Shown piece after piece: positions 9,729 to 20,160 of a stretch of DNA of 35,961 nt (its first letter is position 1; each line of letters begins with the position of its first letter). Source of the DNA: Chara braunii (lineage: Eukaryota; Streptophyta; Charophyceae; Charales; Characeae); contig BFEA01000557.1 of the NCBI GenBank assembly GCA_003427395.1, positions 256,813 to 292,773 on the forward strand. The letters are read 5' to 3'. Below the pieces are notes generated by a model, which was given only the letters and a program-made list of their open reading frames with translations, was not told the origin of the DNA and searched no databases. The translations under genes and the position numbers were made by a program.

Positions 9729-12183
9729 CAACAGTTGTTCCCATCGCTTGATATTGGATGCAAGAATCAATCTGGTCGTCTCCCCATCTCCAAACGCTTT
9801 CCACAGGAGACTGATGCATGGGACTCTGCCTGGAGCCGCTTCCAGAGTGACTCTGTTGAGAAGAGGACCGCCAGTTTTTTGTCAGCGAGGTCAACAGGAA
9901 CTTAGAGCGCAGGTTTAAGCTATCTGGAAGCTTCTCGTTCACACTCAGCAAAAGTAGCGCAGTTACCTCCTGAGTCAAGGAAATGGCCTCCAACTCATGA
10001 CTGTTTGCTTCCCTCACCGCATCTAGGCGAAGCCACTTGACGCCTGCCTGTGTCAGAGCTTCCGCCAAGTGTGAATCCAGCTGAGCATCCAAAATCGGAA
10101 AGTAGAATTTCAGGATTTTTCCCTCCAATGGTACCTGACAGCTCACCATCATTGACTTGGGGATGATCCTAATAGGGAAAGCATCCCCAAACAAAAACTT
10201 CGTTTTGGTCAGAATTTCTCCAGGAAACGGCGTCTTGTCTGTAGCCACAGAGGGGAGGTAGGGCCTGCCGTCCGACTGAGTCATTCCTAAGAAAAAGGCC
10301 GTGCCGTTTATTATGGTACAGACCAATAGGACCATCCTCTTCTCTATCGGACGGGGATCTTTCTGCTCCGCTCTATAACCTCTCTTACTCGATGTATCAG
10401 ACTCTCCGCCCCTTCTCCCTGCTGGGCCGCCCGAACTTCCTGTGGATGACATCGATCCTTCCGCCTGGAGGAAACCGGAGCCTCTCAGTGCCCTTTCGTC
10501 TCCCACAAACCCACTACCCATGATTACTCTCGATCTAGAAGAGGATGAAAGACCAAAGTTAGTTCTCCTCCCGTCATCTCGGCCTTCTCTTCTGGGCCTC
10601 GTAATGTCCTCCCCCCAGCCATAGGCAAGATCTCTATCTTGCGCTACGCTGTGGCCATTCGCCCCTGGGTCCTGAAGTCTCGACCGAGCAGGAATCGACC
10701 TCTGGGGACCCTGAAACTGCAGCTCCTCGGGTGCTGTTTCCCACACCCCCTGGTGTACGTGCTGTATTCTCCTTGGCACAGATCTAACAACCGTAGATTG
10801 TAGGTAACCAGCTTGGCATCTTGGTACTTTGCAACAGCCTTGATGTTGCAGATGTCCCCCTGAAGGTATTTGCTGATATATCTCCTGATAGGGGGCCATG
10901 CCCATCTCCTTGGTGCTCGCCCACATCAAGGGTTGGGCGCAGGGTGCCCATGGGGTCCCTGGGGCCATTAAAGAGTTTCTATTCGGCGGAGGGTATGTAG
11001 GAGCACCCTGCAAGTACCAGTGCCCTTCGACTGCGGCCGACTGGGCCGAGGGCCCTTGTGCTTCCATTAACAGACCCCCTGGGCCCTAGGAACCCCCTTG
11101 CAAACCAAGATCGCTGCCCCCTTTTCTCTGGATCTGGGAGTGCTGCAGGGAGGCTCCTGGCTGAGGTCCGTTTTGCACCGTATGAGGCATCGACTGCCGC
11201 TGCTGCGAGGCCCCTGGCTGTTGGGAAGGAGCCGGGTTAGGATGACGAGGCTCTTGACTCTGCTGTTGGCTCACCGACGGCCGTTGTGGTGGGAGTCTAG
11301 AATTCGTCTACTTACGTCGAGGGCCTGCATTACCTTGTCTGGGTTAATCATCCTCTGTGTGGAAATACCATCTGCATTTTTTGCACCAATCTGAGTAAGG
11401 AGTAGCAATATCTACCGTCCACAATTCCCCCTTCGGAGACTCTATAGTCAGCGAGTTTTCCACCCTGAATCTTGCCGAAGGATCCATATCCAGCTTTATG
11501 TTCATCAGTTTCGGCTTCACTCTATCTACTTCCAGAGGGTGCATCATCTTTACACCCCCGAACAGACCTTCGGCAGCCGACGGCAGGTAGCACATAGCAT
11601 CCAGAGGAACCCGTAGTGCCACAATCCAAAAATTTGTCTCCGCTTCCCTCAGCTTCAGCTCCTTCAACTCCGGCTTAGTCATCCACGGTTTTACCAAAAC
11701 AGAGTACTCTTTTCCTCTTAACGCCAACTTAATCGTTGCTTTTTGAACCAACCAAGTTGCCACCTCTATTGCTTTGGCGACATACGAGATCACATTCGGA
11801 CCCTCAAACTTAACTCTACCTCTCCTAATACTTGGGTCGAACAACCTCCTCGACATCCACCCGTCTTCGTGTGCTCTTATCAGATCTTCCTTCACACTTC
11901 TCGACAAATCCCTTGCTTCATCTTGAAAAATGAATATAACTGTTCGCTCCTTTAACCACCTCTCTTTGATTGCGTCGTAGGATTCGTTTACATTGAACCT
12001 CTTGCCCCTCTCGTCCTCTACCACCTCTCCTACATTCTCCACCATCTGGACCACTCCTTCATCGTAACACTGCCCAATAGAGCGTCTAGCTCTGTCTTCC
12101 ATTGTCCAGAAGTTAACTTCCGAGGGGCGAGGTGGGGGTGACCTCTGGCCACCCCCCCCTTGCTCCTCCCCTTCCACTTCCAT
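9721..12183 (-). pseudogene. LINE-1 ORF1, DUF4283-like RNA-binding protein
   Basis: One frame runs from ATG 12183 to TAA 9721 (about 820 codons) and is interrupted by three stops: TAA 11344-11346, TAG 11308-11310 and TAG 11086-11088. The first 279 codons resemble plant LINE ORF1 (DUF4283-like): YSVLVKPWM, FWIVALRVPLDAMCY, then WCKKC, the start of a CCHC zinc knuckle. The first stop falls where the last Cys of the knuckle would be. A Gln/Pro-rich linker follows (about 11274-11086), then a Ser/Arg-rich part and a globular-looking C-terminal part (about 10350-9850). A frameshift near 11345 is an alternative to the first two stops. The likely role is binding element RNA. Confidence 0.7.
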
Positions 12184-13408
12184 TCTCTAGGATTGAAGTG
12201 CAAACGCCTTGCTGCACCGCACGGGACCAGAAATCCTGGTGGTTGTCAGCCCAGATCTGACGGCCACTCTCCTCACTTCTCTTCTAAATGAAACCTTCTC
12301 GGCAAGAGTATAACTCTATTCATCACCGAAGGGGAAATCAAGGAGATAGGCTACACGACAACGAACCCGGAAGTACCCACCCGGTCCAAATACACCCGTG
12401 ATGCTTAGCAAATCGACCTGAAACTCCAAGTTCCACTATCCGAGGTACCTTCCCGGGATGGCCTAGCTTAGTTCTCCCCTTCCTTTGTGTATTTCAGCTA
12501 CTAATCGCCTGCCCTTGTAGGTCTACTCCACTTAAAAGGAAACAACCCATGAGGGGAGGTCGATGAAAAAGTATCACTGTGGGGTGAAACTCATCTAGGA
12601 ATATGGAGTGAAAGAGGAGTTCGCGAAGGCTAATACCTCGCTACCCCTGACCAATACCCAACTGGGCAAGGCGGGATATCCCAACCTTAATACCTCCGGG
12701 GCCGATTCCCCAACTCCACGAAGCTTGAACACAGCCTTCCACCTTCCTAAATTCTGGAATATTTCAAATAACAACCCATATTCCCTTCGATTTTAATGAA
12801 TTTCCTTCCTAGTCACAGATCACTCCTACTGTCTCAAACTATTACAGAAATTGTCGGATGGTGCTTTCCCCGTTCCTTAGTCAAGGGCATACCGTAGCAC
12901 TTTGCAATTAGTTGTACCCGCGAATATTCCTGCAAGGTGTCCCCTTCCCTCTTCTCTCGCCTCTTACTTCCCTACCTTGCCCACCTCCCCATACACAACC
13001 GTTCTCTTCTAACTGCAGGGGCCCTAACTCCCTTCACGACTTTCCTCTCAGTCCGGAACCACGTCAGCTAGGATGAACACTACCTGAAGTCATCTATTTT
13101 CCCTTGAGTTGACTTCCCAAAACCTTTTAACCCTAAGGAGGGTGTCGTCACCACATACTCGCCTTATTACGGTACAAAGTTCAGAGTAACTTCCTCACCT
13201 AGCTCTGTCTTCTCGTCAGCTACGTGCGCTGACCATGGAATCCTAGCAGGCTACCTCAGATGGGCTCAAACCGACATAGCCGATCCCCAGGATTCGTGGA
13301 TCAGATGAGACCATCGCTCCCTGTCATCGATGGCGGGGTTGGCGCCGAGGTAGGGCACGAGCCGCCCAACTGAAACTCTCAAAAACACCGTCGGCTTGTG
13401 ACGCGCCG
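12184..13408. other. Unassigned stretch between LINE-1 ORF1 and the gypsy repeat
   Basis: The right end must hold the LINE-1 5' UTR, but I found no boundary or target duplication. The longest open frame entirely within it is 62 codons and has no domain. A 94-codon minus-strand frame starting further right (13608-13324) is likewise featureless. Nothing else is recognisable. Confidence 0.5.
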
Positions 13409-14786
13409 ATACCAACCTCACGCCCTGTGCTGTCTTCCGTTCGGAGTGTTAGCTGTGCGGAAAAGAGGCCCAGGAAAACAGCAAGATGGGGTGTGCCAAG
13501 AATTTTTGGGAATTGAGTGTGGGCACACAAACGGAACTGAAGTCCCCCGTGTTGGTCCGATGGAGCAAGTCGATCGTTTCGCGCGTCGTAGAATAAGCGC
13601 GCGGGCAAGGCGGGAAAGAGAGAGAAGGGCTCAAATTCAATCCAAAAAGTATTGTCGTGCCTCTCACCGGACTACAGCCCGTCGTTTAGAACAGAAAGGC
13701 TTGGGCACGCTTCGCGTGTCTCGTTTTCGTATCAAATCCCATCGTCGTTCGCTGGTTAGTTTCGAGTTTGGCATGGAGGGTCTCAGTCGCATGGCTCTTT
13801 CTTTATGCTCGTCTTCACTCCGCACACGGTAGTGGAAACCCCTGGACTCGTAGCGCTCAAAACGCTAACATTCGGTGCACAGAGTGCGCGGCCAGTGGGG
13901 TTCTACTGCCGTCCATGGAATGACAAATTAACTCGTTAAATGGCAACAATACCGAGTAAGGTGGGAAGTGCGTATCGATAATAACAAACCCGGCTTCTAC
14001 GAACCCAGAACAGCGGTTGGCCGGAGGGAAGTAATACTGCCCGCCGATTTGTNCNANGGCTTCTCGTACGTCCCACTCACATACACNTGTCCTTTCCTCA
14101 CTGTACGGAAAAGGTCGTGTTGGGATGGGAGATACGGGAGGCTGGCGCCCAATCGAAGGGTACTTGTCAGTCCACATGTCAATNAATCACAAAATATCNT
14201 GAAACNTCATTAAGAACANAAGNGATTNGCGCNTCCCCCAGTCATTCTTTTTGACACAAGAGAGAGAAAGCAATCACAGATCAGTATGGCTACGGGTCCG
14301 ATCAGTTCAACACAAGGTTGGTCATTGGGCGCCTTGTTTCTCAGGGCCGCCTCGTGGCTCGGCTGCTGATGTCGTGCATCATAAGGCAGATGGCATGCAC
14401 AGTGCAAACAGAGCTACATATCTAAACACTCTTGCATTCTCGAACAAAATCCCGACGACACTTGTTTAATCAAATCGAAAAAGTCACGCATCTCTATACA
14501 TGCAGTCACTGTAGAAGGTGCGAAAATGAGACATGCACGNGAAAAGATGGATCGCATTGCACAATACACANNCATNCANCGTTCANAAGACAAGTANANG
14601 GGGTCCTTNCGTAGGAGGATTACCCAGGAAACTAATGGAAGAGTTACGNAANAAGTCTTTCACACAGAAGCAGGATNCCAACTCATTCCTACTCAAGAGA
14701 GGGACAATCATTCAGACGCATCATCATTCAAAAAAGAAAGAGAAACAGAGAGAAAGAGAGGGAGAGAGTCGAGGGAAAGAAAGTCC
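13409..14786 (-). repeat. Module A1, LTR-like repeat at the 3' end of the gypsy element
   Basis: It matches 24354-25730 in direct orientation. The left part (to about 13950) shows scattered differences. From about 13951 to 14786 the copies are identical, including some 30 ambiguous bases at the same places, for example GTNCNANG at 14052-14059. Both copies end in the same AAGAAAGTCC. In the minus-strand sense this is the last part of the 3' LTR. No coding domain was seen; open frames inside are short. Confidence 0.75.
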
Positions 14787-14790
14787 TTTG

Positions 14791-15934
14791 AGAGCTTTTT
14801 CGACTGCTGAGTTCTGTTTTCTTTTTGCAAAGTCGGAAAATACATGGGAATTTACGTGCGCCTTAGCGAGCGCACTGGGAATTGGGCTTGGTAGTTGGGA
14901 ATTCCGGGATAAGCAGAACTTCGACGTGTCCTTTTTTGTGTGAATGTTCTTGGGCGCGTCGGGGAAAACTCTCGGAATTTTGCACGAATACGAATAGGCG
15001 TAGGATTTTCTTTTCCCGCGTCGCTTTTTCGCGCGCGGATATGATGATTTCAATTTTGAATTAGGATAGAAGCAAGCTGTAACTGTTTCGGTGCCTTTTT
15101 TCTTTTTTTGTTGACGGCGCCGTGCATGCAAAAGCTTCTCCTCTCTGTCCCCCGCATCGCTCCTTCCCGCGCCTCCCTTCCCTTCTCCCTCCTTTTTCTC
15201 TCTCCCCGTAACTGTTTTTCCTTCTCCCTCGCTCTCTCTCTCACCTTGCTTTCGCACGCCCATTTCCCTTTCTTGATCATCTGAATCTTGGACCTGTCTT
15301 GCGCCACCTCTCGCACCTTTTCTCTTCTCACCCTCTAAGTCTGCCGTACGACGCCCGGTCGATCCCCCGATAACTCCCGCTCGCCAATCAGGTGCGTGGA
15401 TCGACAAGACCTTCCTATCGCGCGACGAATCTGATTGGTTGAATCTTGAGTTCCGAGGGATCAGCATGGCGTTTGTAGAGCACTCTTCTCAAAGTTTTCT
15501 CCTCCTGCTTCTCCTCTTACACCTCAGCTTTCCTGTCGCCTTCTCCCCCTCCTATCTCCCCTGTCGCAACTATAAAACCCGCAAGCTCGTCCGCAAAGCT
15601 CTCTTACGTTCTCAACTCTCAAGCCAACTTCCGGGAAGCAGTGGCTAGGCAGAGTATTTGAAGCGAGTCGGAAAGTCCTGTCGGGCTGACGATAGACTTG
15701 CCAGTTGCGCGCTGGATCGCCACGACGGACTGTGGGATCTGGGTGAACCATGTCGAGTTTACAACAGCTGGGTGACGATCGCAGTGGTGGGAGTTAGCAC
15801 GCGACGGTCGGGATCGTCGGTGCGGGTATGAGGATCGATGTTGAGTTGATTGGCCCGGGGCCATATTGGAATTAACGGCGAATGCGCCTTTGTTGCGGAT
15901 TGTTATCTTTTGCGTTTCTCTTCCTGGATCTTGT
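14791..15934 (+). repeat. Module B1, inverted partner of 25744-26889, carries a promoter-like region
   Basis: It matches the reverse complement of 25744-26889 over its full length with about 4-5 percent differences by eye, starting AGAGCTTTTTC and ending GGATCTTGT. It holds a TATA box and two CCAAT boxes on the plus strand. Its last bases encode, on the minus strand, the basic tail of ORF B. The long minus-strand open frame 15467-14724 is Lys/Arg/Glu-rich, reflects purine bias, and is frameshifted in the other copy, so I do not call it a gene. Confidence 0.75.
15384..15577 (+). promoter_or_regulatory. Pol II promoter-like region in module B1
   Basis: TATAAAA lies at 15571-15577. CCAAT boxes lie upstream at 15384-15388 (forward) and 15434-15438 (as ATTGG). 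All are conserved in module B2. Here the promoter points toward the 3' end of the gypsy coding strand, that is, antisense to pol. Confidence 0.5.
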
Positions 15935-16495
15935 ATAGAAGGCATAAGGGATGATCTCGTACGGCTTCAGATACTCTTGCCGCGATCGTAGGGTATCCTC
16001 GTCCTTAGGTTCCTCTAAGCACGAAGTCCACTGAAGGTACGGATCCAAGGATCGCTCGAAAATGTACGGAGCAGGACTGTTGTCGCTCTGAAAGTAGATG
16101 TCGGGCAAGAGATCGTCCGCCAATTGTACGATCGGTGCGATGAGCTCCTGTGCGATCAACTGACGGCGACCTGGTCGTACCGATCCAAAGAGGAATCCAA
16201 TAAGATCTCCTTCCGCGTTAGTCCTCCAACCCTGTATGATCAGCAGCTCCGGATTCTCGATCCATGTGGGGTGCTCGATAGTGCCCGTCCACTTCACTTG
16301 TACTCTGGTCAAGCAAAAGGACAGCTCCTCAAAAGTTTCGCGCCACAATCGCCAATGTCCAGGATGGATAAGAGGGACTGAAAGAGGCTCGAACGAGAAG
16401 GAAAGAGAAGGGTAAAGATCGGATTGCCAGAAGGTGGGGAAGAGAGAGGGGAGACCAAAGGTAGAGAGAGGAGCGACACGAGCAGCGTGGTTCAT
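15872..16495 (-). CDS. ORF B: accessory protein of unknown function, 207 aa
   Basis: I do not recognise this protein. It starts at ATG 16495, which overlaps the stop of ORF A as ATGA (16495-16492). The frame is uninterrupted for 207 codons in an otherwise decayed element. It is rich in aromatic residues and Pro at the N-terminus (about 1-60), has a Trp-rich middle (WRLW, VKWTG, IQGWR), an acidic patch (EEPKDED, 161-167) and a strongly basic tail (residues 189-207, RSRK and QQRRIRR). No signal peptide or membrane helix is evident. The basic tail could be a nuclear or nucleic-acid-binding signal. The last 20 codons lie inside inverted module B1. Position after integrase suggests an accessory role, but the function is unknown. 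Confidence 0.55.
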   Translation of the reverse strand: MNHAARVAPLSTFGLPSLFPTFWQSDLYPSLSFSFEPLSVPLIHPGHWRLWRETFEELSFCLTRVQVKWTGTIEHPTWIENPELLIIQGWRTNAEGDLIGFLFGSVRPGRRQLIAQELIAPIVQLADDLLPDIYFQSDNSPAPYIFERSLDPYLQWTSCLEEPKDEDTLRSRQEYLKPYEIIPYAFYTRSRKRNAKDNNPQQRRIRR

Positions 16496-16974
16496 TGGGG
16501 ACGAGGGAAGGGGACGATGGTCGGGATCGCAACTGGCCGCTCGCGCGGTGATCGGCGAATACCGTCAAGATCCGATGCAAAGATCGGGATGACCTTATAC
16601 TCCTCCCGGGCGAGGACGTGCTGCCACACGTTGGACACTTGCTCCGTCCACTCGCGCAGCGAGGCCAAGATCGCAGTATGCCGCAACGGATTGACCGAGT
16701 TGAGGTCGCCGGTGAATCCTGCCACTGTGGTGATGTGGCTCGTTCTGGGACCCGCTCGCCGATGAACTATAGTAACCTCCACGAACACTATCGCGTGAGG
16801 GTTTCCTTTTATCCGAAATGCGGCGGCGGCACAGATACCTTTCTCGCAGAAGAATCGCATCAAACGGCAGAGATCCGTATTGAGCCGAGGGTGACAAACT
16901 TGCCGGATCCCTGAGATGTGGCCTCGTGGCTGCTGCAGCTGTGCGTCGAGAACCAGCTCCGTGATGAAACTCAT
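16492..16974 (-). CDS. ORF A: accessory protein of unknown function, 160 aa
   Basis: I do not recognise this protein. ATG 16974 overlaps the integrase stop as ATGA (16974-16971), and its own stop overlaps the ORF B start the same way. The frame is open further upstream to 17004, inside integrase, but the overlapping ATG is the more informative start. It has a Cys cluster in the first third (C27, H28, C36, C43, C48) that might bind metal, a hydrophobic strand-like stretch (AIVFVEVTIV, 61-70) and a helical-looking SLREWTEQVSNVWQHVL (105-121). No transmembrane segment is clear, so an envelope-type protein is not supported. No stops or frameshifts interrupt it. Confidence 0.55.
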   Translation of the reverse strand: MSFITELVLDAQLQQPRGHISGIRQVCHPRLNTDLCRLMRFFCEKGICAAAAFRIKGNPHAIVFVEVTIVHRRAGPRTSHITTVAGFTGDLNSVNPLRHTAILASLREWTEQVSNVWQHVLAREEYKVIPIFASDLDGIRRSPRERPVAIPTIVPFPRPQ

Positions 16975-18707
16975 GGCGAGGTCGGAGAGGAGGACGAGGG
17001 ACAAGAGGGAGAAAGAGGAGAGAGGGTTACAACGTCGTCGTTTTCCTCGCTTTCCGAGGAAGAAGAGGGAGGAAAATCGGAAGGAGGAAGGAGACGGAGG
17101 TAGAAGGTATGTCTTACGATGGGAACGGAGCTATGGCTCAGGCTGGCGCTAGCCTCAGGCGCGATGCGCACCGCGTTAGCGCCGTTGGGTCCGAGTTCGA
17201 CAACGCGAAAACAGCCAGAGAACTTGGGAGCGAGTTTCCGGTCGCGTGCACATTCACGTACCTGCACTAGGTCCCCCAATTTGTACTGGTACTGGGGCCC
17301 AGCATTTCCGTTCTGGGCCTCGTAGCTACGGACCTGTCTACCGTGGGCGAGCTCGGTCATCCTTTGCCTTTTTCGGGCTAGCTTCGGGACGGCCCGTTCC
17401 ATCAAATCGGTGTACCTTTTGGCCCTGGCCTTGACGGCTGCACGAGTGTCTCTACCCCCTGCTTCGGCGATTTCCGAGTTGCCCCGGTAATCGAAACAGG
17501 GGAGGCTATTAGTTCGAAGCCGAAAGGGGGTGAACCCCGTAGACTCGTGAGGGGTGGCCCGGTGGATGCCGACGATCTGATTTACGATCTCGGGCCACGG
17601 ACGCGTGTCGTGTGCCGCTAAGTTCCTGCAAAGGGCGGTTTTAATCATACGGTTGGCATTCTCGACCAACCCGTTCAACTGGGACACGTGGGGTGCCGTA
17701 TGTCGGAGCGCGACGCCCCTTCGCGCAAGCAGTTCTTCTACCTCGCCTTTGAATTCCGACCCATTGTCATTTAGAATTTCTTCTGTATCTAAATGGGTGT
17801 AGAGGAATCATTCGATGTACGTGGCTATTTCTGCGGCCTTTTGGGTCTTACAGGGATAGACTTCGATGTATTTGGAAAAATGGTCAATTAAAACCAACAG
17901 GATAGAATATTCACAGCGGTTTGGGCCAGGTGGCACGTCAATGTCTATCGTGTCCATACTGACTCGCTGAAAAGGACGCCCGACTTCCGTTGGTACGATT
18001 GTGTTTGGTCCCCGTATAGGGGCACGATCAGCGGCACAGACCGGACAATTAGCGACAATGTATTTGATATCACCTCGTATATTGGACCTGAACCATCGAT
18101 TCTGGTCTAGAGTTGCCTCCGTGATACGTATCGTGAAATGAGCGGCCTGTTCCTCGTGAGCAGATCGGATCCAATCATATCTCTGAAACGGATGGGGAAC
18201 TGTCAGCCACAAACCCGATCCGTCAGTTTTACGCTTTTCCAAATGACCGTTGATCCATCGATAGTCCCGAGATCTCTCAGTCGCCCTACGTCTGTCGTGT
18301 TTGGTGAGATGGCCCAATGATAATCCCGCTAATTTTGCCAATAAAATTTTATCCGTCCAGACTTCCGCCCGTCGGTATTTTTCGTCGTATTCAGGACCGT
18401 CCGTACGGGCGGCCTCGAATCGAACCTCCGTGGGGAGCTTGTTCGTTCTACATATGGGGCACCTCCATTCCTTGCTACTCGTCCGATATCGAATGCAGGC
18501 CCCGTGCGCACGGTTGACACACGTGGCACACTCTACCCAATCGACAAATCTGGTCTCGAAGGGATGACAGTCGACCCCGTAAACCCGTGCAATACAGGTG
18601 CAAAAATAGCAGAATTTATCGGGGAGGGTGTTGAAGAGAGTTGAGGAAGTAAGAGGGGCAGAATTAGTAGGAGAAGAAGGGGTTGCGGAGGCAGACGGGG
18701 TAGTCAT
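16971..18707 (-). pseudogene. Integrase ORF with N-terminal PHD-type finger, one stop
   Basis: One frame from ATG 18707 to TGA 16971, broken by a single TGA at 17808-17810 between the first two catalytic residues. Order: a Ser/Thr/Pro-rich leader (1-25); a C4HC3 finger C33-x2-C36, C60-x2-C63, H68-x2-C71, C83-x2-C86, with Trp81 two before C83 as in PHD fingers; the integrase HHCC finger H184, H190, C221, C224; the catalytic core with D252 (SMDTID), a second Asp in NDNGSEF (about 17767) and Glu in GLVENAN; and a GPY/F-like C-terminal part (GDLVQVRE, PKFSGCFRVVEL). It ends in a Ser/Asp/Glu-rich tail, and no chromodomain is seen. It starts 70 bases after the RNase H stop in another frame. Integrase inserts the cDNA; the PHD finger could read histone tails to choose sites. 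Confidence 0.85.
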
Positions 18708-18777
18708 GATGACAGAAGGGGAGAGACAAGACTGAATTGTGGAGAGAGCAGAGCAGGCAAGTTAATCCTCGTGTCAC

Positions 18778-20160
18778 TTATTGCTTTGACAAAATCTCCA
18801 CTTGGTCGTACCGAGGTCCAATTTTCTGCTTGGGTCCGTTCCACGGAATCACCTCCTCATTCCTCGGAACTTTCTCAGGCCGGTGCAGTCGTGTCAGTCG
18901 GTCCGCATTTCCGTGTCTCTCGTGCTTTCGATGACGAATGTCAAAGCCCATGCTCTGCAGCACCGTTGCCCATCGCCCGATCATGCCCGAGTAATCCTTC
19001 GACTTCTTTAGAGCCAAGAGGGGCTCATGATCAGTCACCAGGGTGAATTTTCGCCCATATAGGTAAAGCACAGAAGTGACTGATTCCCCAGAGAGCCGCA
19101 TAGCATTCACCCGTTGGAGTGACGTAATTGCGCTTGCAGGCAGACACTGATTTAAACGCATACTCCACTACACTCTCGAGTTCGCTCGGTCCCACCTGGG
19201 CAAGGATTGTCGAGATCGCCTCGGGATGCCAGTCGGTGATGAGAACAAAAGGTTTTTCGGGATCCGGTCTTATAAGGAGCGGAGCCGAAATAAGAGCAGC
19301 CTTGAGTTTGGAAAACGCTTGATCGCACTCCGGCGTCCAGATCAACGGCTGATCCTTGCGCAGGAGATTCGTGAGGGGTCCCGCAACCGCCGCGAAGCCC
19401 TTGATAAATCTTCGGTAATACGAGGCTAGGCCCAGAAAGGCGCGAACTTGCGTGATAGTGGTAGGCACTGGCCCGTCTCTGACAGCTGCCACCTTCATCG
19501 GCTCCAGTTGGAGTCCCTTATCTGTCACCACGTGCCCCATGAAAGAAATGGTGGTGAGGAAAAACTGACACTTCTCAAGCGCCACCTTGAAACTTGCATC
19601 TCGTAACGCATGTAGTGCCCATTCGATGTGCTGCACGTGTCCCTCGTAGGAACTCGAAAACTCTAGGATGTCATCCATGTACACAATCACGCAGTAGTTG
19701 ATGATGCTATGCGCCAAACGAGTCTTCCGTACAAAGTTCTGAAAAACCATGTTCATGGCCCGCTGGAAAGTCGCAGGGGCATTGCAGATACCCATCGGAC
19801 ATCGAATCCATTGCCACGTACCTTCGAAAAGCACAAACACTGTTTTCGATCGATCTTCCTCCCGGACAAGAAGATGATAGAACCCATGACGAACATCAAA
19901 CTTGCTGAAAAATCGAGCACCCCCAATTGCATCTAATAACTCATCAATCCGGGGGAGGGGATACACATCTTTGATCGTGATATCATTCAACTTTCGGTAA
20001 TCAATGCAAATGCGAATCCCTCTGGCCTTTTTAGGTATGATTACTACAGGGAAAGACCATGGTCCTATAGCGGGTTCGATCCATCCATTAGCTTCGAACT
20101 CCTTAATCCGCCGAAAAGCGGTCACTCGTTGAGCTGGCGAATATCGGTAAGGAACACAGC
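18778..20160 (-). pseudogene. Gypsy pol: reverse transcriptase and RNase H
   Basis: The part of pol after the hAT insertion. Visible RT blocks are WSFPVVIIPKK, ICIDYRKLND, YPLPRIDELL, FFSKFDVRHGFYHL (motif A Asp), CPMGICNAPATFQ, VYMDDIL (catalytic Asp pair, about 19671-19683) and FLGLASYYRRFI. RNase H begins FVLITDWHPEA, with Trp where Ala is usual after the first Asp, and has GECYAALWGI. A one-base frameshift near 19065-19072 moves it to the frame ending at 18778, which keeps YLYGRKFTLVTDHEPL and HGNADRLTRL. It converts genomic RNA to DNA. Apart from that frameshift the frame is open from the insertion to the RNase H end. Confidence 0.9.
20153..20160. repeat. Target-site duplication of the hAT insertion, left copy
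   Basis: AACACAGC directly abuts the left terminal repeat CAGGGTTGTCA. The identical 8 bases directly abut the right terminus at 21344-21351. Eight bases is the hAT hallmark length. Confidence 0.85.

Larger units (their letters stand above)
4943..12183 (-). mobile_element. LINE-1: long non-LTR retrotransposon, decayed
   Basis: On the minus strand the order is ORF1 (12183-9721), ORF2 (9728-5474), a 3' region of about 510 bases and an A19 tail, seen as a T run at 4943-4961. ORF2 has an APE-type endonuclease, a reverse transcriptase and a C-terminal zf-RVT finger, as in plant LINEs. The 5' boundary is uncertain: 12183 is the first ORF1 ATG, and the 5' UTR must lie further right. No target duplication was found on the right side. 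Several stops, frameshifts and ambiguous bases (7017-7246) make it nonautonomous as assembled. LINE-2 at 30185-33609 is a relative with the same protein C-terminus. Confidence 0.85.

Noticed and set aside
12463-12475. Possible right-hand LINE-1 target duplication (GCCTAGCTTA against GCATAGCTTG)
   Set aside because: Only about 8 of 10 bases match, and no element boundary is visible there.
14724-15467. 247-codon Lys/Arg/Glu-rich minus-strand frame in module B1
   Set aside because: It comes from purine bias opposite a pyrimidine-rich promoter region, and the same frame is shifted in module B2.
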